NCBI GenBank assembly: GCA_002478945.1
Contig: DLKM01000025.1
Coordinates: 64,322-128,321 of the forward strand
Direction of reading: 5' to 3'
Length of the DNA stretch: 64,000 bases
Source: Christensenella sp. UBA7588
Lineage (GTDB): Bacteria; Bacillota; Clostridia; Christensenellales; CAG-917
Part shown: positions 58,553 to 64,000 of the stretch, piece after piece
Layout: every line of letters starts with the position of its first letter
Position numbering within the stretch: position 1 is the first letter of the stretch
Made by a program: the position numbers and the translations under genes
Notes under the pieces: model-generated
Told to the model about the DNA's origin: nothing
The model's database searches: none
What the model saw: only the letters and a program-made list of their open reading frames with translations

Positions 58553-60483
58553 TGCTTATTTCCTCCTTTAAGTTTTTCGAGGAGGTATTCCTCATATCCT
58601 TTTCTGCCGTCAACCTCTTTTGATAAACCGTCAATTTGCGTCTGCATTTGCTGCAATTCTTGCTGACGTGCAATTTCAGCCTTAATACGCTCGACGTTAT
58701 CGTGTGCCCACGGATAATGAGCCATTTCCTGATTCTGCCAGAATATGAGCTGTGTCTGTGGTAATGCAGGGTCTCCGTATGCACCTTGCTGGAAGTTGGC
58801 TCTGTTTTCCTGCCAAAGCGTCTCTCTCGATTTTTCAACGTCGATTGTTGCGTCCGTAGAGAAGAGATATTCGTCGTTGTAGTAATACTCGCCTGCAGCG
58901 TCTCTCTCAATAAAATCGTAACGGTTGAACATATAGTTTTGCCGCCTGCCCTGAGCGTCTATGTAAGTTGCAGGTCTTGGCTCGTCGGCGTAAGCGAGAT
59001 AATACTGAAAGATTATCTGGTCGATTTCCGCATAAGCTGCATTTTTCATTTGCCGCTTACTATCGAGACGTCCTGCCGCCTGAGCTACCTGTATCTGCTT
59101 TGCTTTACCGCTTTGAGCGGAGCTGTCATACTGCCCCTGATAGCTATCGGTAATACCGAGCAGTCTTTTGGCTTGGTCGTAAAGCCTTTCAGCCTGTTGC
59201 ACGTCTCGAGAAATGTCTACCTGCAAATCAACTCTCCCGAAAAGTTTATAATTGGCTTGTGTCGCCTTAAAAACTTTCTTCCAGAGGCTGTTGTCGAGGT
59301 CTCCTGTAAAACCCTCGGGAACAATAGGATAAACGCCGCTGCCGAGCAATTTCTCAACGATACGGCTTTCTATCTTGTTTATTGCCTGTTGCTGCGGTCT
59401 GATAAATTCGCAGTCAGACTGTCCGAGTAGGTTGTCTTCCTCTGATGTGTTTTTTCTGATTACAACAGGTAAAATATTCGGCGTATAAAACGGTAATTTT
59501 GTCGGTTCGGTCTTCGGAACAGGAACGTCTTGCATAATCGGCAAACCGAGGTCGTCAAACGCCATTTGTCCGTTATCGAGATAGAGCGGTTGTTTTTCGG
59601 TAGTCATTTCTACCTGCCCGTCCTTGATTACGGTGCTCATAGCAGGAATTACGTTGCCGTCCGAAAGGTGCACGTCTTCGATAAGCTCCTCGTATTCTTC
59701 GTTGAGGGTCTCGTAAACAGGTTTGTCACAGGTGCAGAGTTCCTCTCGTTTGCCGCACTTTTTGCAAATTTTGCGTTTCCTTGCGTAATAATCTTCGATG
59801 TCGAGCAGTTCGGTATCTCCGCTCCAGACATATTGACAGACCTTGTCTTCGTCGTTTTTGTAATAACAGACATAAAGCGTTGCCGTCTTATCGTCCGCAC
59901 TTTCTTCAGACTCGGTATCCTCCGCCACCGCAGGGGAAACGCCGTATTTACGGACTATCTCTTCTTTTGTTGTTTCAAACTCGATAAAGCAGTATTCCAT
60001 ATCCTTAACGTCGTAGATATTCGGCTGTCCTGTAAAGCGTTTAGGACTCAAGCAGCTGATTCTGACATCTCCGACAGTATTGTGTGTGACTATCGAGTTA
60101 TCCCACTCAATAAGCCAGATAGAACCGCCGTAGATAGGGTTGTATCGCTCGTCGAGGTCGTTTAGTTTCTCAAACGGGAGCTCGTTTCGCTTGTTTTTGA
60201 GTAAATACTCAATGCTTTTGGCGTTTCTCTCGTTCCTTTCGCTAAACATTTTCGGAGTAACGGCTGGGTTCGGAAGATAGCTCGTTACCTGAGACTCGAC
60301 AAGTTCATACGTTATGTTTCGTATTTGCGTCGCCTCGGTATCGGAGCCGTCTATTTTCGTTGAGCCTTTATACTGTTGCAAGTGTTGCTCCAGTTTTCTA
60401 TACGTTTCGTCAGAAAAAGACCTTGCCTCGTGGTAAAGTTCCTGAAAAAACGTAAGTTTGGTGTCTTCGATTTCTATTTTCAT
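58549..60483 (-). CDS. Portal protein
   Basis: 644 residues. Forms the dodecameric ring for DNA entry and exit. The N-terminal part has TYELVESQVTSYLPNPAVTP and YGGSIWLIEWDNS, the C-terminal part a long helix (AERLYDQAKRLLGITDSYQG in part: RLLGITDSYQG) and glutamine-rich coiled tail. An unusual cysteine insert CKKCGKREELCTC lies at residues ~239-251 (DNA 59727-59768). Overlaps the terminase large subunit stop by four bases, matching portal position. Confidence 0.85.
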   Translation of the reverse strand: MKIEIEDTKLTFFQELYHEARSFSDETYRKLEQHLQQYKGSTKIDGSDTEATQIRNITYELVESQVTSYLPNPAVTPKMFSERNERNAKSIEYLLKNKRNELPFEKLNDLDERYNPIYGGSIWLIEWDNSIVTHNTVGDVRISCLSPKRFTGQPNIYDVKDMEYCFIEFETTKEEIVRKYGVSPAVAEDTESEESADDKTATLYVCYYKNDEDKVCQYVWSGDTELLDIEDYYARKRKICKKCGKREELCTCDKPVYETLNEEYEELIEDVHLSDGNVIPAMSTVIKDGQVEMTTEKQPLYLDNGQMAFDDLGLPIMQDVPVPKTEPTKLPFYTPNILPVVIRKNTSEEDNLLGQSDCEFIRPQQQAINKIESRIVEKLLGSGVYPIVPEGFTGDLDNSLWKKVFKATQANYKLFGRVDLQVDISRDVQQAERLYDQAKRLLGITDSYQGQYDSSAQSGKAKQIQVAQAAGRLDSKRQMKNAAYAEIDQIIFQYYLAYADEPRPATYIDAQGRRQNYMFNRYDFIERDAAGEYYYNDEYLFSTDATIDVEKSRETLWQENRANFQQGAYGDPALPQTQLIFWQNQEMAHYPWAHDNVERIKAEIARQQELQQMQTQIDGLSKEVDGRKGYEEYLLEKLKGGNKQ

Positions 60484-62024
60484 AGGTCGGGTTCTCCATA
60501 TTTCTTGATAATTATTTGTCGTTCAGCCTCTGAGGCGTTTAAGTAGTCCTCCAGAATATCGGCTCTATACTTAACACGCTTAGGCTTTTGCTGTTCGGGC
60601 GGCTGTGTCCAGTAGATTGCAAAGTAACGAAGAGCGTCTGGTGCGTGCGTGAGTTCGTGAGGTTCTTTCGCACAATCGTCTGGGTTCTTTTCGTCTATTA
60701 GAATCTGTGGCAACGTCCGTATGAGGTTCGTGCAAGTGCGGAATATCTTTAATCGAGCATATTTCTTTCCGTCAGGCGTAAACTGCGGTTTTAATAACTC
60801 TTTTATAGACAACCAGCCTGCACTTCTGTCGTTGTTTGACTTTACAAGCTCGAGACCGTTTTCCTCAAAAACGAGGGCTTTACTTTTTCCGCTCTCTTGA
60901 TTGCGATTCCAAAGGTCTGGTGGAGCAAGCCTAACTCTCGGCGGATACCACTGAGATACCGAGCCGTCCTCATTCTCAACACTTTCTGCGAGCAGCACTT
61001 TTGCCGCTGCGTCCGATATAATCAAATTGCTTTGATAAATTTCGTGGAATACATAGACATTTTTCTCATTGTCGATTGCTACCTTGTAATGAGCAAACAT
61101 ATCCAGACCGTAGTCCATAGTGTTGTAAATAGTCCAGTCGGACGGAATCTTGAAAGGCTCGCAAGTATGCAGACTATAATCAAACTCCGAGAAAAAGCTA
61201 CCGCCGAGATTACTGAGAGCCTCTTCCGCAGTTCTCGGGTATTCTTGCTTAACCTTAACGCCTAAGTCCGTAGCCGTCTGTTCATACCACTCTTGCGTTC
61301 TACGAGGGTCTGAGAACACTGAGAGGAATATCTTATGAAAGGCGTTCTCTGACGTCCAGAGAGACTCAAACAGCGTGCCTTTCTTTATAGTAGACAGTCC
61401 AATTACTTTACCGCCTGTAGGACGGTTTATTGTCGGATATGCCGACGTCCAGATTTCGTCCGCCGCCTCTTGAAACGCCCACTCGTCAAGTAGCAGAATA
61501 TTGCCTGTAAATGAACGCCCTGCGGCAGGAGACGCAGGAAAAGCCTTAAACGTTGATTTCAGACGTCCGCCGCCGTCCGTAATGGTTATCGTGCTTGCCG
61601 TCGCCACATACTTTAGACCGCCTGCGTGCAATATCTCTGGTTGGTTATCGAGAATAACACTCATACGCCTGACAAGCTCTTTTGCGTCGTCTTCCGTCTT
61701 AGAAAGAGCCACGACAGTATGCCCGAGATTAAACATTAAGTCGTGCGTGCAATAGTAAAGAGCTATCCACGTAATACCCATTTGTCGAGCCTTGAGTATA
61801 AGATTCAAACGATAGGTATCAAAGTCTCTGAGCGTCTGATTTTGAGCGTCCCAGCCTTTGAACGGGACAATTATCTCGGGAGAGTCTTTGTCTTCGATAA
61901 CGCAATAGGTGTTTGCCCAGTAAACAACGTTGTCACGGCAATAATCAAACTCGGCTTTAAGAATCTGCTGTATGTATTCGCCATAGGTGGCGGCGGATAT
62001 TTTAGCTGTCTTCTTTTTTGCCAT
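60480..62024 (-). CDS. Terminase large subunit
   Basis: 514 residues. DNA-packaging motor. The N-terminal ATPase has a degenerate Walker A ARQMGITW (near residue 75), Walker B NILLLDEWAF (near 175) and motif III GLSTIKKGT. The C-terminal nuclease part has DYGLDMFAHY with its acidic residue. Start ATG (MAKKKTAKIS, complement of 62022-62024) with GGGAG upstream, overlapping the small subunit by 23 bases; the frame 11 codons upstream is not needed. Confidence 0.93.
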   Translation of the reverse strand: MAKKKTAKISAATYGEYIQQILKAEFDYCRDNVVYWANTYCVIEDKDSPEIIVPFKGWDAQNQTLRDFDTYRLNLILKARQMGITWIALYYCTHDLMFNLGHTVVALSKTEDDAKELVRRMSVILDNQPEILHAGGLKYVATASTITITDGGGRLKSTFKAFPASPAAGRSFTGNILLLDEWAFQEAADEIWTSAYPTINRPTGGKVIGLSTIKKGTLFESLWTSENAFHKIFLSVFSDPRRTQEWYEQTATDLGVKVKQEYPRTAEEALSNLGGSFFSEFDYSLHTCEPFKIPSDWTIYNTMDYGLDMFAHYKVAIDNEKNVYVFHEIYQSNLIISDAAAKVLLAESVENEDGSVSQWYPPRVRLAPPDLWNRNQESGKSKALVFEENGLELVKSNNDRSAGWLSIKELLKPQFTPDGKKYARLKIFRTCTNLIRTLPQILIDEKNPDDCAKEPHELTHAPDALRYFAIYWTQPPEQQKPKRVKYRADILEDYLNASEAERQIIIKKYGEPDL

Positions 62025-62583
62025 TGAGCCGTTCTCCCACACGTTGTATAATTGCAAGCGTTTTATCGTCTACGCCTGTAACGACGTTTGTATCAACTTC
62101 CTGCTTGTCGGCTTTGCCGTGGTTGTTTACAGCCTCAAACTTGGCATATACAGGGTTATACAAGCCCGAAACCGCATTTGCCGTAAGCTTTCCGAGCTGC
62201 ATTTCCTTTGCACGTGCGTAACAGACCTTAAAACGGGGGCTTATTTCCGTCCAGTTTTTTACGGTCTCAGTAGTTACGCCCAAACTCGCAGCAAACAATT
62301 CAAACGTCGGGTATTCTGTTGCTACCACGACAGGTGTTCTTGATGTAAGTTCGCCCTTAAAGTAGGTTTCCTTGTATTCCACTCTGGTAGCAGGCTTACC
62401 GAAAAAATCTATTATCTTGTCGCAGTATTCCTCTTTGAATTTGCAGGCAGCAGCATTTTCCTTTTGAAAGCGTGTCTCTTCGCCTATAACATTGCCTTTT
62501 ACGAATTGACCTTTTTCGTTTCTAACCGCTCCTTTTTTATTTGCCGATTTCTTTTTCGGCGTTGTATCTTTTTTTTGACTCAT
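62002..62583 (-). CDS. Terminase small subunit
   Basis: 193 residues. Basic N-terminus (KKDTTPKKKSANKK), a helix-turn-helix DNA-recognition part (LFAASLGVTTETVKNWTEIS) and helical C-terminal half. Directly upstream of and overlapping the large subunit. AGGAG upstream of the ATG. Confidence 0.85.
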   Translation of the reverse strand: MSQKKDTTPKKKSANKKGAVRNEKGQFVKGNVIGEETRFQKENAAACKFKEEYCDKIIDFFGKPATRVEYKETYFKGELTSRTPVVVATEYPTFELFAASLGVTTETVKNWTEISPRFKVCYARAKEMQLGKLTANAVSGLYNPVYAKFEAVNNHGKADKQEVDTNVVTGVDDKTLAIIQRVGERLNGKKEDS

Positions 62584-62605
62584 TTCGTTACTCCTGAAAA
62601 CAAAA

Positions 62606-62664
62606 TGAGCCCAGTTACTCCTGCTTGGAATAAAAGGGCTCTAACCTCAAAGGGTATATGGCAC
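62606..62664 (-). promoter_or_regulatory. Structured leader of the terminase operon
   Basis: GTGCCA box (complement of 62659-62664) near the predicted 5' end, then GAGCCC/GGGCTC (62607-62612, 62636-62641) with a 23-base loop and a weak T-tract before the ribosome binding site. It parallels the element at 46211-46260, which has the same box and stem but a different loop. Confidence 0.45.
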
Positions 62665-62678
62665 ATATTCTAAAATCT

Positions 62679-62687
62679 ATTTTAGCA
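62679..62687 (-). promoter_or_regulatory. Extended -10 promoter for phage late genes
   Basis: TGCTAAAAT on the minus strand (-10 complement of 62679-62684), about 96 bases before the terminase small subunit. No good -35 box, so an activator such as the upstream ArpU-like protein may help. Confidence 0.45.
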
Positions 62688-62748
62688 CTTGATTAAGTAT
62701 GAATAGTCACCATTTATGCTGGGGCTTGCTTTTGTCGATATGCTTTAG

Positions 62749-62764
62749 TAGTATATAGATACTA
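62749..62764. promoter_or_regulatory. Inverted repeat upstream of the late promoter
   Basis: TAGTAT-ATAG-ATACTA, a perfect 6+6 inverted repeat about 65 bases upstream of the extended -10 box, in AT-rich non-coding sequence. Candidate binding site for a phage regulator. The rest of 62665-62805 shows nothing further that I can assign. Confidence 0.35.
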
Positions 62765-62805
62765 TCTTACATAACTGGTTTATAGTTTCTATTATTTATA
62801 TATAC

Positions 62806-63141
62806 CTACATAAGAGCAAGTCCGACAGCTATATCGTATATAAGTTTTCTCTTACGCCGATAGTATGTATTCTTGGATATAAGCGGCGAGGCTGGCGAAA
62901 AGTCGTAACCTCTGCGATACTGTATGTCCTTGAGAATATCTTTTCTGATTCCGACTTCAATGTCTTCGAGAGCACAATCGACGATATTGTTAAGACGCAC
63001 ATAAGTAGCCAGAACATCGCCCGTTACTATGCCGTGCTTTATCTGCTTTTCCCTGCGGTCGTAGTCACTGCAAACCGCTTTGACTATTTCCACAATACTT
63101 GTCGGTATCTCGTACTTGAAGTACATTTTTTGCCTCGCCAT
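62806..63141 (-). CDS. ArpU/RinA-like late-gene transcriptional regulator (putative)
   Basis: 111 residues, all helical. It has an N-terminal DYDRREKQIKHG block, a central helix pair, and a C-terminal ISKNTYYRRKRKLIYDIA, resembling the sigma-region-4-like helix-turn-helix at the end of phage ArpU/RinA activators, which switch on the terminase operon. Its position just upstream of the late promoter fits. GGAGG upstream. Confidence 0.65.
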   Translation of the reverse strand: MARQKMYFKYEIPTSIVEIVKAVCSDYDRREKQIKHGIVTGDVLATYVRLNNIVDCALEDIEVGIRKDILKDIQYRRGYDFSPASPLISKNTYYRRKRKLIYDIAVGLALM

Positions 63142-63151
63142 AAACGCCTCC

Positions 63152-63481
63152 TTATTTGTTGCTGAGTTCGTTATACTCCTTTATCCACTCGTCGGGGATA
63201 GACTTACCGTCCTTAAGGCGTTCATTAACCGCCGCCTTAATATCTTTAAGTCTTGCTGCGTCGTGCTGTTCTTTCGGTAGCAGTTCGCCGTTTTTGCGTC
63301 CGACGACACATACGACAACAATGTTTTTATCGGGAGCCTTTTCCTCTTTTTCCTTGTAGAATGAGGGACGACTCATTTTGCCGCTCGGCGTTATTGCGTA
63401 TGCACAGTGCTGGCACACCGTGGTGCCTTTTCGCAGGCACTTGTTGCAATCAAATTCGTAGTTCTTTTTATCGCTTTTCAT
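63152..63481 (-). CDS. Small phage zinc-ribbon protein
   Basis: 109 residues, with CNKCLRKG and CQHCAYAI near the N-terminus (four-cysteine zinc site) and a helical C-terminal half (RLKDIKAAVNERLKDG). Not recognised. AAAGGAG upstream; overlaps the preceding gene by 14 bases. Confidence 0.65.
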   Translation of the reverse strand: MKSDKKNYEFDCNKCLRKGTTVCQHCAYAITPSGKMSRPSFYKEKEEKAPDKNIVVVCVVGRKNGELLPKEQHDAARLKDIKAAVNERLKDGKSIPDEWIKEYNELSNK

Positions 63482-64000
63482 TGTTGTCTCCTTTGCGACG
63501 TCTGGTCGCTTGATTCATAATTTCGGTTATCTTCGGTATATCAATCATTTTTTTGAGTTCGTCGATTGTTTCAAACGTTTTCTCTGAAATTTCCTCTTCG
63601 GTTTTATGTAGAGTCAGACCGAGAGAAAGCACGCCGCTGTTTCTGACAACAGCAAAGAGCATAAGCTCAAACAAATCTCTTTCTTTCTGTAGCCTTTCCA
63701 TAGCTGGGCAGGTATCGCACTTTCTATCGAGAGCCTCTGCAAGTTGTTTATTAGCCGCTGCGGCGAGCTTGTATTCTTTTTTCCACGAATCACGCTCTAT
63801 AGCAAGTTTATTGCCACCGATTAAAATATCCGTCAGCACGTCCTTATTGAGAAGATACGCAGTGCTGATTCCGTTAGATTTCATAAAATCGGAGACAGCG
63901 TTCAAAATATGGTTTCTTTCAACGTCGTTTTGATATTCGATAACCTGACTAACGGTCTTATCGGTGGCGGACGCCTTAAAAACGCCCTGAGCCTCCTCTA
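63468..64000 (-). CDS. Phage protein, 5' end beyond the window
   Basis: The frame stays open to the right edge (about 177 residues seen), so the true start is outside the window; a TTG at 63903-63905 is possible but has no ribosome binding site. Helical, with a CDTCPAMERL motif near the middle and a basic C-terminus (QATRRRKGDNNEKR). Family not recognised. Confidence 0.55.
   Translation of the reverse strand, partial: EEAQGVFKASATDKTVSQVIEYQNDVERNHILNAVSDFMKSNGISTAYLLNKDVLTDILIGGNKLAIERDSWKKEYKLAAAANKQLAEALDRKCDTCPAMERLQKERDLFELMLFAVVRNSGVLSLGLTLHKTEEEISEKTFETIDELKKMIDIPKITEIMNQATRRRKGDNNEKR

Larger units (their letters stand above)
30664..64000. mobile_element. Prophage, late-gene half (continues past the window)
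   Basis: Every gene from 30782 to the right edge is on the minus strand and many are phage morphogenesis types: terminase, portal, scaffold, capsid, hub, fibre, DGR. One end abuts tRNA-Ser. No integrase, repressor or replication genes are in the window; they should lie beyond 64,000 together with the other attachment site. The lack of tape-measure, sheath and tail-tube genes suggests a short-tailed (podovirus-type) particle. The exact left att core cannot be fixed without the right end. Confidence 0.85.

Noticed and set aside
63903..63905. TTG as the start of the last phage gene
   Set aside because: The frame continues upstream to the window edge with plausible residues, and there is no ribosome binding site for the TTG.
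1..64000. CRISPR arrays, rRNA genes, insertion sequences
   Set aside because: No regularly spaced direct repeats, no rRNA sequence and no transposase frames were seen on either strand.

Overview
The window joins a stretch of Firmicutes core chromosome (about 1-30,660) to the late-gene half of a prophage (about 30,664-64,000, running off the right edge). The host looks like an uncultured, spore-forming member of the Clostridia. It has a SpoVM microgene, it keeps the Bacillus/Clostridium order yicC-gmk-rpoZ-coaBC-priA-def-fmt-rsmB-rlmN-rsgA-rpe-spoVM-rpmB-asp23-fakA-recG, and it carries the large OLE RNA with its membrane partner OapA next to tlyA, nadK, argR and recN. The species cannot be named from the sequence.

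Chromosomal part: almost everything is on the minus strand. Read in transcription order it starts with an aldo/keto reductase, an ECF-type membrane protein and a DUF1893 protein. It continues with pcrA and ligA, then a long translation/nucleotide/cell-maintenance operon (yicC to rpe, many genes overlapping by 4 bases), spoVM, then asp23-fakA-recG, then the OLE RNA with oapA and tlyA, then nadK-argR-recN (recN cut by the window edge). Plus-strand exceptions are rpmB, a small membrane protein at 2539, and a 631-residue acidic/lysine-rich protein ending in two DUF1508 (YegP-like) repeats. Several promoters close to the sigma-A consensus are visible, and three of them place the predicted transcription start at or within two bases of the start codon.

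Junction: a tRNA-Ser (GGA) gene with encoded CCA lies exactly between chromosomal and phage genes and is the likely attachment site. Upstream of it a good promoter drives about 170 bases of highly foldable, apparently non-coding sequence, including a 12-base copy of the 5' end of the tRNA region.

Prophage part: all genes are on the minus strand and read from the right. They are small regulators, terminase small and large subunits, portal, a coiled-coil virion protein, a giant 3413-residue polyvalent protein (zincin, nuclease-like and two ADP-ribosyltransferase-like modules), a zinc-ribbon microprotein, scaffold, a probable decoration protein, major capsid, adaptor, a tail hub/stabilisation protein, a long fibre, a diversity-generating retroelement (DGR), and a set of membrane or secreted proteins where lysis genes are expected. 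No tape-measure or sheath gene is seen, which suggests a short-tailed phage. The DGR is complete: Avd-like protein, template repeat, reverse transcriptase and target protein. Template and variable repeats are 103 bases each and differ at 18 positions, every one an adenine in the template, together altering all 12 Asn (AAY) codons of the template.
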